Shown here one piece after another: positions 27,546-38,194 of a stretch of DNA of 64,000 bases (position 1 is its first letter; every line of letters begins with the position of its first letter). The notes under the pieces were generated by a model that was given only the letters and a program-made list of their open reading frames with translations, searched no databases and had not been told where the DNA came from. Origin of the DNA: Toxotes chatareus (lineage: Eukaryota; Chordata; Actinopteri; Toxotidae); the NCBI GenBank assembly GCA_016801885.1, contig CM028889.1:11471001-11535000 (forward strand), given 5' to 3'. The position numbers were made by a program, and so were the translations under genes.

Positions 27546-30500
27546 CAAAATATTTCATGACTCAGCTACATTAGAAAAATAAAAAAAAGCCACGCATGTA
27601 AAAAAAAAAAAAAAATTTGGATTGGCAACAAGAATGAATCGCTTGTACCGTAGGCCACGGCTGAAATGTGTTAACATGTTAACAGAGACAAACGAAAGAC
27701 CTGACCTCCTAGCTGGATGTTGCTGTCTCACTGAAAATGTTCACAGCATGGATGCACGAAATCAAAACCAGTCACCAAGACTGACAACTTGGAGTGGATA
27801 AGTGCATTATCCTAAAGCTTCAGTCTCGCCCAAACTTGCATCCTATTTTGTAAATGTATCACAACATTTTCTCCACATGCAAAACACTTAACGTTATTGA
27901 AATCTGCCTTTACTTGCTCTCTTCAACAGGTGTGTTTTTAACCTGTGTGACTCGGGAGTTTTATTTCCCAGGGAATCACATTCTGCAAAGATGACCTCAG
28001 ATGTTGGCAGCGAGCTGCCTCGATCTTAACCGATAACCTGAGATAAGCGTCATGTTGCACTGGAGGAGTGTGCCTTCTTGGTAAGTACTCACTCCACACA
28101 GATATGACACTGAGAATCATCAAACTGTACGTACAATATGCTTTTGCAGGAACTGCTTGACACAAAAATGAGTCATCAGTTAATACTTTAAATTTGAAAC
28201 TGATCCAAGTGTCTGTTGTTCATGCAGTGAATACTGTGCCAAGCTGAATACTTGGCATCAGACTCAGATGTAAGTATTTAATGCGTCTTTCACACACAAA
28301 CTCTGCGCAAGACAAATTATTAAACAAAGATTCATTCTGCATTTGAAGGGACATTCTGCAATACCAGAATACTGCAGAATAATGGTCACAGGTAAATACT
28401 GGGGCACTGAGGTTCACACACATTTCAAATATGCAACAGTCTTTTTTTTTCTTGTAAATGATACTGCGAACTACAGTAACCACATATCAAGACATTAAAT
28501 GAGTTTAATTTGTACTTGGGAATTACTGCACTTGCACTGGGAATTTAACATGGTGGAAAGTTAATACAGCACCTTACAGCCAAGACTTTTGCTTATGCAC
28601 CATTTTAGGCAAAACAGCAGACAACCTAAATCTGCTGCATTTCATACAGAAACTGAGCAGTGTCAGTTGCAGTTGCAGCCAAACTCCAAATTATTGGCTT
28701 GCCAGCTGTTACAGCTGGCCACAAATGGAGTGGACTTAATTGGTGTGAGAGTCCACATACTGCCACCATTTCTGTATAAGACATTACTAAGGCAGGGTCT
28801 GGATTTTAAATCATCTTTTCTGCAGTCAGCAGTCAGATCCAGTGATATGTTCTCGATATTAAAAATTATGATTTACATAATCTCAGCAATATTCACACTA
28901 ATTTAGCACATCATATTCAGTGTCATTTCCAGAACATTAACCATCAAATTACTTAAGGATCTGACAAGAGCTCCTGCATGGCAGTTTGCATCAAGGTGGC
29001 AATGTTATAACATGCAGTAAATGGTGGTGACGGGATAATGTTGACATACAGGTCTACATAGCAGTACTTGTTAAATTCTTAAAATTAAAATTAAATAAAA
29101 CTTGTTTTCAAAATCCTAACTTTTCCAGGATGTTTGAAATGATTGTTCTGACACATGAATGCTCAACAGTGGCAACACTTCGCTGCCAGACCTACCACCC
29201 TGGCTACAATTTGCAACATTGTTCAGTCAGTCAACACAAATGCTTCACTGAACAATTCTTACATGAAAATAATTAGCATATAATGCTGCTTTTAAAAGTT
29301 TAATCACCCCACCTCCTACCCCATACTGAAAATGGCCTCTGAAGTGAATGAGTGGGAAAACAGGCTTCTCAGAGGTCAAGAGTGGAAACAGGGGAGGACT
29401 ATATGAAGACACCCACCATTTAGCTGAAACCACCTGTGACAATGGTGTCCTCTGCCATTGTTCCCCAGCAAATCACCTTATTATATAGCTTCTGAAAAGC
29501 AATCAAACTACAAACACTGTCTGAGTCTACTCCTTTGCAAATCCAAATCTCCCTCCACTAAAAGTCTGGTCTTGGTTCTGGTAATTACTTCGTAGCTGGT
29601 TTACACTGACAGAAGTTCTTCTTTTAACCCAAATAAACATCTCTTGACAAACTATCCTAAAACTCTACAAAAGAAAGGAAAAGTGAGGAGAAAGTGGGGG
29701 GGCTGCTACTATCCGTGCCTGAAAGGGCGAGGGAGGGGGTCGGTCATTGTAATGCAAATATCACTGCCTTGTCTGCTGTTTGTGGCAGGAAATTTAATTA
29801 GCAGTTGTGTAGCTACGATACAAACAGGTGGAATGCTAAGAATGCTCCTGATGACACATGCACAGACAGAAGAGACAGACTGAAAAACATTTCATTTCAC
29901 AACGAGTTTCAACTTGTTGCCACCATGCGAGGGCCAATCAGTGGCCACATTTTTTTGGTATATGACAAGATTTGTTTCTTTGTATCCTAGCAGCGTAAGT
30001 CTACAATGATTTCCAAAATCTTTGTAGCTGGAAGACTTTATGTGAGAGTCACGAGGAACACTTAAACTATTTTCCTTTCAACAGATTCTTATAAAACTCC
30101 AACAGCAAACCACTTAAAATGAAAAGCTCTTCACAAATAAATGAATTATGAAACTGAAACATTTCATGTGTACAAATGGCACTATTAATTTCCACTTAAC
30201 AAGCCCCATAAGGCATTCTCCTCTCAGTTCTTCTGCTTTGCTCTGTGATTTCCTGACATGCCTTTGACTGGAGTTATGGGATAGCCCATTAAAACTGTGT
30301 TAAGATCAAACAATGAAACGTGTGAAAAACAAGACACTTTACTTAGCACAGCAGGAAGGAAACACAGCTCTATATGCATATGATCAGCTGTAAACAGCAG
30401 GGACAGAAGTGATGGCAACATCCATGTCTATATCTGTAGTCAGCTATTGGATTGAAAACTTCTCCCCTGGGGCAGCAGTCAGCCTCATCAAGACAGGCTA

Positions 30501-30557
30501 AATACAGCATGAGCAAACACACATACATACACAAGCACATCCACACAGCACACTCAT

Positions 30558-30585
30558 GTATGCACACACACACACACACACACAG
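30558..30585. repeat. (CA)n microsatellite
   Basis: A short CA run inside the rfx2 5' intron. Confidence 0.85.
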
Positions 30586-31722
30586 AACATGTGACCAAAA
30601 GCTGTGTCAGATCACCCGCTGCCCAAGAGACCACTGCAGCTGTCCTATTGATAGCTGAACTGTACTACACGGATGGGCCTACTTAACACTCAAAATGGCA
30701 CACGGGTAACGGTGAACAGTGCTACACACAATCGTACAAGCAACTTCAAACTCCAGAGATGGCATAAAAGAAGGCTAGAGGAGAGGAGGTTAGGCCTAAG
30801 GGAATGAGCATAATTTTCTGTAAATCACAGGCCACCGTGGCAGTCATTGGTGAAATGGACAAAAGTGTGACCACGATCACAGGCTGCAGGCCATGCCAAT
30901 AAGAGGCAGGCTGGGTCACTGAAATTGAGGATACAGACACGTGACCACTGACCCACAACAAATATGCTAAAGTTAAAATAATATAATAATTTCAACTCCC
31001 CTTTCAAACGGACATTCCAGCTCATCATTTTCTGTACTTTTGCATGCCTGTAAGAAATTTCTAAATAACTCTTCAACCACCAGTTGCTTTCCACTTTAAG
31101 TCTCCTTTCTGTGCACCTTTTCTTTCCGACCTGCCTCTGCAAGCCAAAGCTATGCACTCTTACCACAAAGAGGGAGATGAAAATAACCTGATTAAAAACA
31201 CTGACTTTTAAAAGAATAACATTTCGCCCCCCTGGCCCACTCTATCCCCTTTCTTTCCATGACTTGGGTGTATTTGTATATCAAGTTGCCATGTAAACAT
31301 AACAGTGTCACGCTCAAATTGGGGGGTGGGGTTGGTGGGGGTTACACACACAGTTTCAGCGCAGTCATCTCTTTATTTTCTTTGTAGCTTGTCTGACCAA
31401 TCAAAGTTAAGTTTCTCTCTCTGACACTTGCTTCAAAACAAGTCAAGTCTTCTGGTAATGCACATCCAGTTTTTCCCAGAAATATTCTGGCCAAAGGGGA
31501 GTAAAATCATGGGTGGAGGAACGCTTCATGAGCATTACATTTTAACATATCATGCACCCTAGATATTACTTATTATTAATTTAACTACACTCAGACCTAT
31601 TTTTTGACTCATTTTCACTGTAAAGGAAACAGATATTGAGTAGCATCAAAAATACATCTTCTCAAATGAATCAGTCAGCTCTCTTCCTTATCAAGATGAA
31701 TACTTTATGTAAACACACATTT

Positions 31723-31758
31723 GAAGTTTACATCTCAATTGAAGTTTACATCTCAATT
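31723..31758. repeat. 18-bp tandem duplication
   Basis: GAAGTTTACATCTCAATT occurs twice head to tail. Confidence 0.9.
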
Positions 31759-32022
31759 CATTAGTACCAAGCAGAAAATACATTAGAATTTTTCATGCCA
31801 CAAAGATTCTTCCTGATGCTTCAATAGCAAACATTACAAATGACCGAGCACCTGCCAGCTGTCTCTGAAAAGATAGTTCATTAGAATTAATATATCTCAG
31901 GGGACAAAAAGAGACAGAATCCCAGAAGGAGAAAGGGGGTATGCAAAGTGCTGGAAACCAGCCACAGCCACACTGTAAAACTAATGAAAGGGGGGATTTA
32001 AAATCATGGGGGGTCTACTTAC

Positions 32023-32072
32023 ACTTGATTTGTCATTATTGCTAGGGCGCAGATTGATATGAGCCTTCAACT
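32023..32072 (-). other. rfx2: rfx2 upstream exon (5' UTR, contains an alternative in-frame ATG)
   Basis: A 50-nt segment bounded by a strong acceptor (CCTTGCAG) and donor (AAGT/GTAAGT). Spliced to the acceptor before the first coding exon, an ATG at 32036-32034 reads MTNQV and then runs in frame into the MQSSEGG start. An in-frame TGA lies a few codons upstream within the same exon, so this is the first possible start on that transcript. Exon status is inferred from the splice sites. Confidence 0.7.
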
Positions 32073-32499
32073 CTGCAAGGTCAAACAGCAAACCCAATGA
32101 GACCTGCCACATGAACAATGAAGCAGTGCAACTTAACTACTAGCAAACAACTTTGCTTCGGGTCTGTTCCACAGGTACAGCATCAGTAAAACTTGAAAGA
32201 TTAGTAGACAGAGCTAATTTACTTGTGATTAAATGAGTGAGAGGATGGAAATCAGGCCCCAGTGATTAATTCAGCTTATTGTAAAGTGAACCAGTGTATC
32301 TTCTTTGATGCCTAGTTTTAAAAGCACATAGAAAACAGCACTTTAAACACTCCATCTCTCATCCAAGATTGTAGAAACAAGACAATAGTATAAAAGAACC
32401 ATCATAGCACCACCTAGCTGTAACATATTCAATTATTCAAGCTATTTCCAAAATACTAAAAACTCCCTAACTTTGTAAAGTGGCTGCTTTGTTCGACGT

Positions 32500-33620
32500 G
32501 GAGAGTCAACGTTATATAATCTGATTAACAGAGATTAAGTTTATCTTGACAGTTCAATATACTTCTGAGATATTGACGAGTAGAAGCATCAGGGTAGATA
32601 ACGTTGTAACGGCGCCGGTTGAAGTTCATATGTCCGTGCTCGACCGAATGAAAATTTTCAATTCCTTTTACGGATATAGTTCATAAGTAAAGATCGCCAC
32701 AGCAGAACTGACAAACTGCCTGCCGAAATGAAAGTTGTCCACCTGATGAGTCCACGATTTGCCTGCGGCGGACGTTAGTTGCAGTTCGAGCCCCCGAACC
32801 AAACGTTGCAAACGCTAGCTAGCCACATCTCCACCTGCTCGAATACGATTCCAGAGAAAGACGCTCCGAAAGTGAAGTTTGTCCGTGTTGTGACGGACCA
32901 GACAGAGCTGCCGTTACCAACGTGGCAAACGTTTTAAAACTCACAACGGAACTTGCACTCAGACGCTCCTTGGTGTAGTTAGCATTAGCCGTAGCTTGAC
33001 TGGTAGCCCAACCATTCATCTTGCTGGGATTGAGCTGGAAGTGCATTCACATCTCGACACACGCTACACAACATAGCAACAAGTGTAAAGTGATGTTGTC
33101 GTAGTCAACATGCAACGCTGTGCATAACGTTCAAGCAAAGTGTATAACAAAATGAGTAGCAGAAGTGAAATAGACCCCCCCCCCCCCCCTCCCCCAAGCT
33201 GACTTTAGGTGCAAAAAGCTGTTGCTAGCAATAGGTGAACGTCAGTTAAATAAAGAGTGGAAAGCGGTTCTCAACTTGGGGCGGATGCCACAAAGCAGGG
33301 AAAGTTATGTTGTGGAAAATAACCAAGACTGATAGCAACGCATTCGATCCCAGAGCATTTTTCTCCAGATTGACATGAATTCAGTTTCTAAATTCTATAA
33401 AAATATAGTCACCTTTGCCTTGAGAAAAGTTCTGCCCTGGCTCTGCTCTCTTTCCCCTCTCTCCCACTCGCTCGGTGACTTCCAGATGCTGCTGCTGCTG
33501 TTGCTGAGTGTTGCGCCCGTTGGTAAGTAACTGTCTCCACGGCTACAGTCACTATGGCGCGACGGGGTCTCGCGGCAACTGTTGCTACCCTCGAATGCCT
33601 ACGTCAGGGCCTCACTATGC
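32500..33620 (-). promoter_or_regulatory. rfx2: CpG-rich rfx2 promoter region with two candidate first exons
   Basis: CpG dinucleotides are frequent here and scarce on both sides. Two candidate minus-strand first-exon donors can be read: GTT/GTGAGT after 32945 and AAAG/GTGACT after 33413. The first follows an upstream ORF beginning at 33019 (ATG-N-G-W-A-T...), 25 codons long, which would end at a TGA four bases into the 32023-32072 exon. A C15TC5 tract at 33175-33195 is G-rich on the transcribed-sense strand. Start site not determinable. Confidence 0.6.
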
Positions 33621-33815
33621 ATGGGAGGAGCCAAATAGAAAAGAGCCCCGCCCACTTAAATTTAGCTGTAAATTTAAATTGAACCACTAGGAGGTGGTCT
33701 TAGCAAAGGGAGAGGTGGAAAATAATAATTCTGTTTATCCAGATGCTGCTTCTCTCTCTTTGGACTGACATAAGCCATTCCAATCTTTAAAATAATTACT
33801 GTATGTATCACACTA

Positions 33816-34322
33816 TTATCTTTTCATATTTAAGATATTGTGCATCCTTTTTATGAACAGGAAGATGATAAGATCACACCACCACCTTGTTCTTAAGAAA
33901 TCTAATATGTTAGGTTTGATCATTTCTTTCAATTTGCTAATCTTAAACTCATCTATAATCAGGCTCCTATGGTGCATTCCCTGGCACAGTTTTCTCAGCT
34001 CAGTTTTTTCTATTGTACATGATTTTTTTTTCTCTTTTTTTATTTTTTGCAAGAGTCTTGCAACTGGCCTTGTCTTCCTGCATTTCGGATCTTCAGCACA
34101 TGGTGGCAGCATATGTCTATATTGTGACGCAACATAGTCAGTGTGCCAGATTAAAAGACCTGATTCTTTATCAGGTTGCCCTCTCAAATGCCTGAAATAT
34201 TGGGGATACAAGACAAAATAAGAGTGATCATACCTCCTTTTGATCTTACTATTTTTTGTTGCTGCAAAAACAGTCAACGGTCAACGATTAATCGGCTAAT
34301 TAATCGAATAGTTTCAGCTCTA
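33816..34322 (-). mobile_element. Degenerate DNA element with a 153-codon open frame
   Basis: On the minus strand the segment begins CTAGAGCTGAAACTATTCGA, TTAATTAGCCGATTAATCG, a terminal motif of a fish hAT-like family. A 153-codon open frame (34277-33816) then follows, with a basic central part (LLQKIKKEKKKS) and Cys/His residues. I do not recognise its family. The opposite terminus was not found, so it is truncated or diverged. Confidence 0.4.
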
Positions 34323-34359
34323 GTGTGACAATGTGCAAGGTGATTGTGTTGTGCCGGAG

Positions 34360-34533
34360 CTATAAAACAAGACAGGTGACTTCAGCAGGTGCTGCTGCAG
34401 CAGCAATTCAGCCCAAGTCACCATGAATTTGACTCCGCCAGTTAAATAAGTGCTCACACCTTTCTCTTTCGCTGACACCAACACACAGGTAGATACGTTC
34501 CCCGTGAAAAACGAAGAGAGAGCCTCATCTGGC
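34360..34533 (+). promoter_or_regulatory. Possible plus-strand TATA promoter and first exon
   Basis: GCTATAAAACAAG near 34361 is followed by a GCTGCTGCAGCAGC-containing segment, an ATG with a 9-codon frame (34424), and a good donor GGCG/GTAAGT after 34533. It could be an alternative noncoding first exon of acsbg2, about 3.6 kb upstream of the main one, or a lone noncoding transcript. No downstream partner exon is proven. Confidence 0.25.
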
Positions 34534-35135
34534 GGTAAGTTATGCCACCTTTTATCGATTATCGGGAGCTAATCTTGTCATCGATCAATCTATTTTAACA
34601 TCAGTCAAGCACCAAGCCTAATGTTACTGACTTTATCTAGTGAGGTATTTTTTTGTATGTGGCATTTAGATTGAAGTTGATTATTGTTCCTAAATGAAAC
34701 CACACCGCCAAGCCGTTTGCTATGAATGAAAAGTGGCGTAGTCTGAGAGTTTAAAGTTAAATTGTTAACGAAGATGGGTTATCGTTTTGTCTTGATTTAT
34801 TTATTTATTTATGTTAAACTAGTTATTAGAATATTTACTAATTTTCTTCCCACTAAACCAGGGAGCGACCCTCATCGAAAAGCGAAGGCGCAGTAGCAGG
34901 AGCTGATACGGGGAGATGAGCCCCTTCACCGCCTGTTCCTCAGCTGGTTTTCTCTCCAGAGCCATTGGATCATATACCTTCTGTTTTCTGTCCACAGTCC
35001 ACACTAAATAGGTTTGTGAATCTGTACAAGATGCTTAAATTGGAAGCTATCCTCATTTTACCCAAGGTAAAACGACTTTTTTTTTTTTTAAAATAGAACA
35101 AGTAAAACGTGTTCTGCGTGGAAGCGGCATGTACT

Positions 35136-35582
35136 GGTGGTGGAAAGTAACTAAGTTCAAGTCCTGTCCTCAAGTACAGTTTGAAGTACTTGTACTTTAG
35201 TACAAGTATTTCCTATTTTTGCCGCTCATACTCCACTAAAATTCAGAGGAAAACAGCGTTCTTTTTACTGAGCTGCATTAATAACAAAACATGATCAACA
35301 AATAAGTTATAATGTTAAGATTTATTAGTTAATATTTTATGATCCCCATGGGGATATTCACATTACCCAGCAGTATATACAGGAATTTAAATTCTATCTT
35401 AAATTCTATCTACCTTCATAAGCTGCAACATTAAAATAATGTAGACATTTATCCAATCCAATTATATATATGCAATATTCTGAAATGGGTCATAATGAGC
35501 ATGCATAATGAGTATCTTTACAGTGCAGTTGGTATTACTACTTTTACTTAATGAGTAAAATGTGAGTAATTCTTCCACCACT
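35136..35582. mobile_element. Short non-autonomous DNA element (GGAAAGTAACTAAG family)
   Basis: Starts TGGTGGTGGAAAGTAACTAAG-like, continues GAAGTACTTGTACTTTAGTA and CATACTCCACTAAAATTCAG, and ends AATTCTTCCACCACT, the inverse of its start. The same family is fully represented at 47001-47524. Confidence 0.65.
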
Positions 35583-35627
35583 AACTATGTGTTTCCCTTT
35601 TATTTGTTGTTCACTTTAGTGCAATAC

Positions 35628-35632
<5 letters not shown>

Positions 35633-35683
<51 letters not shown>
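35633..35683. repeat. (TA)n microsatellite
   Basis: A ~50-bp TA run. Confidence 0.95.
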
Positions 35684-35687
<4 letters not shown>

Positions 35688-36881
35688 AAAGTCTACTTAT
35701 TGATCTCCTGTGTGTAAATGTTGGGTAATTTATCAATTCAAAGCTCAACATTTGATCAAATTGATAAAGACACTGCAGTATAGCACCACCTCAGCAGAGC
35801 GTGGTACGAGAGATGTTATTGACCGGCAGTAACCTCAGTGCAGCGTGGATCAACACTAGACACATCCTGCAGCATTTCAGCTTGTGCGCATGGGTACACC
35901 GGATCAGCCGGCCTCTAGCTGTCATGTGATGCTGTGGTGTGGTAGCTCTGCAATTTCAGCTCTCATGGCAATTGGCTGAGAGAGGTCTTTCTATATTAGC
36001 AGTGATGACACACATTTTGTGTAAGTCATGTGAGCATCTACAAACATGAGATATTTAAAGACTGCTCTTAAAATCAACATGACAATAAGAAGATCATATA
36101 TATCAGGAAAAAAATGGCTGTCACATGCATGTATATGTAAATATATTTTTCTTTCTTTCCTTCTCAAGGGGGAAATTTGCAGGCTCTCCGTTTCCCCTAC
36201 TTGAACTACTTGACCTACTGAACTGTGGAGGCAGGAATTTAGGGGATATTGTTTTAAGGAAATTCCTTTAATGTAACCCACTAATGAGACTCTTTCTTAA
36301 CTAATTGACTAATTTGTAGCAGCAAGTGTAAAAATGAAATGTCCACATTGCTGTGAATCCCCACCCACACTTCCGTCACAGATACAGGCATGTTTACAAA
36401 GGGCCATGACCTGTTTTTTTCTTGTCAGTTTTCACAGTTATACAGAAGTACAATGTTTGCCCACAACAAACATTTTTTGTTATGGACAGAGCTCTAAATT
36501 GTGTTTCTTCTTCTGCAATCATTTTCTCTCTAGACCTGCTCTCTGTGTTTCAGTACCCAGCATATCAGGTCACTGCTCAGAAGATGTAGAACTAGACATA
36601 CTAGAAGTACAGGACTGGCTTGTCAGGCTGTGTGATCTGGCTGACAGCTTTGATTTTCAGTCAGAAGGTTCAAATCAGGTTTGCAACCAATGTAGTGAGT
36701 TTTCCAGTAGCATGATTACATTGTGAGAAATTCAGTCCATCAGCAGTAGATCGCTGGTCACTCTGTGACTCACTGGTTTAGATTTTTTTTTTTTTTAAAC
36801 TAAACTTTTGTGATGCAGTCAGAAACGTTTTTATATCTTTCATGTGCTTCAGCATCCACTGTACTAGGATACTATTTTGCA

Positions 36882-37027
36882 GTGTTGGAGCAAGTATTCA
36901 GATCTTGTACAGGAGTAAAAGTGATAATACTTCATTGTAAGAATACTCCATTACAAGTCCTGCATTGAAAATGTTATTTGACTAGATGTATGGAAGTATA
37001 TGTACTTCAAGTGTTGAAAGTAAATTA
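36882..37027. repeat. Fragment of a short fish DNA element
   Basis: GTTGGAGCAAGTATTCAGATC, GAATACTCCATTACAAGTCC, TGCATTGAAAATG are landmarks of a dispersed fish element related to the 'keep-adding-tac' families. Confidence 0.55.
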
Positions 37028-37869
37028 AATAGCTTTTTTTGCCCATTGTTATTGCCAAGATTATTTAGTTTATTATAGTTTAAGACAAGGGAAACGAATT
37101 GTTGATTAAATGACAAAATAATCTACAGATGATTAAATAATGAAAATAATCATTATTTTTCTCAGTGGTTTAAGTTTAAGGAAGACAGAGAAGAAGCAAG
37201 ATCATTGCGCAGTATTTCAATTATGTAGGTCACATGATGTTGGCGTCTTTGCAGCGTGCATAAGGATGATTTCAGCCAGTGGAAAGTCATAAAGCAAAGC
37301 CAACACAGCTGCACCTGCAATCTTGCCTCAGAAGCTTTGTCCGATAGTAACCTCAGCCGACATATCTGCAGCGTGTGTTTGACTGTGTGCGCGCTGGGAG
37401 TATCTCTGTGGGGGGATGGGTTTGAGTTTCATAGCATCATCTGTCAACAGTGAATGTGTGTGGGTGGGTGTGTGGGTGTGTGTGTTATATGTCCAAAATG
37501 ACCGAACTTTTCTACTGGTATTTTGCGAGTTTGATGCAAATTGAATTTACACTGGTACACTGTCTTCAGGAGTCCAATACAATCAAAAGTTTTTCTCTTC
37601 TTCTGCCTTCTTGGTCTTTATGCATTAAACAAACTAATCTAACAAAACTAATTAAACTATCGTTTTATTTCTACTTGATCTTAGCATATAATTTTAGTGT
37701 GCTCTGCACTCCTGTGGCTTAAAAGATGGACAGTTCGTGGTAAGCTAGAAATACTCGATAGATTCAGAGATCCGACGCCGGTTCAAACCGAGGATAAAAA
37801 CAAACGACTCTAACATCTTGGCTCTCCTGTGTCGTCATAGTCACTCCCCCGCCCCCCATTCATTTGGCT

Positions 37870-38187
37870 CGCGTGGCCTTATATAGAAAATGGGTCTTGT
37901 GGTGTGAGCAATTTCAACCAATCAGATTTCTTTGCCATAGTGATGGGGGGGCGGGGGGATCCGGAAGAATTATGGGTGGGGTTTTCAGGGGGGGAGGGAC
38001 CGACTGAGCCGGCTGGTGTTTGAAAATGAATGATAGGCGGCACAAGTTGTAGATACAGTGGGCAGTCGGTGTTATTTGTGTGTGTGTGTTTAGCGGCAAA
38101 CTGAAGCCACACGGCGTTTTTACAGAAAGGGAAGAGGAAAAGTGAACGATTAAAAACACGACACAGGAAAAGAATTAGTTTCCAGCG
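37870..38187 (+). promoter_or_regulatory. acsbg2: acsbg2 promoter and 5' UTR
   Basis: GC-richer than its surroundings. A TATA/CArG-like CCTTATATAGAAAA lies at 37878-37891 and a CCAAT box at 37918-37922 (AACCAATCAG). The first coding exon's ATG is ~270 bp on. The exact start site cannot be fixed from sequence. Confidence 0.55.
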
Positions 38188-38194
38188 ATGCAAT
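38188..38194 (+). CDS. acsbg2: acsbg2 coding exon 1 (start codon)
   Basis: Only ATG-CAA-T, before donor CAAT/GTGAGT. Context GCGATGC is modest (G at -3). It joins exon 2 to read MQLTLCEPTPETVVMEPP without a stop. A second in-frame ATG is in exon 2 (42000), so the start is probable rather than certain. Confidence 0.75.

Larger units (their letters stand above)
21991..32022 (-). other. rfx2: rfx2 large 5' intron (10 kb)
   Basis: No coding exon was found. Contents I can name: a TATA-like and X-box-like cluster at 22791-22879, an X-box pair at 25562-25616, an X-box-like site at 26624-26637, a dispersed repeat at 27278-27545, a CA run near 30560, and an 18-bp direct duplication at 31723-31758. 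The scattered open frames of 60-118 codons show no conserved domain and no splice framing. Confidence 0.75.
33620..37860. other. Intergenic region between divergent rfx2 and acsbg2
   Basis: Contains a DNA-transposon end with an open frame (33816-34322), a possible plus-strand first exon (34360-34533), a (TA)n run and two short fish DNA elements. No conserved coding exon was recognised. Confidence 0.7.

Noticed and set aside
33486..33522. ATG-CTG-CTG-CTG-CTG-TTG... (MLLLLLLSVAPV) flanked by AG and GTAAGT on the plus strand, like a signal-peptide exon
   Set aside because: A CTG trinucleotide run in a CpG-rich promoter gives this by chance; no downstream plus-strand exon continues it, and it overlaps the rfx2 promoter.
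37735..37800. tRNA-like B-box (GGTTCAAACC)
   Set aside because: The T-arm does not pair beyond one base pair and there is no A-box or acceptor stem at the right distance.
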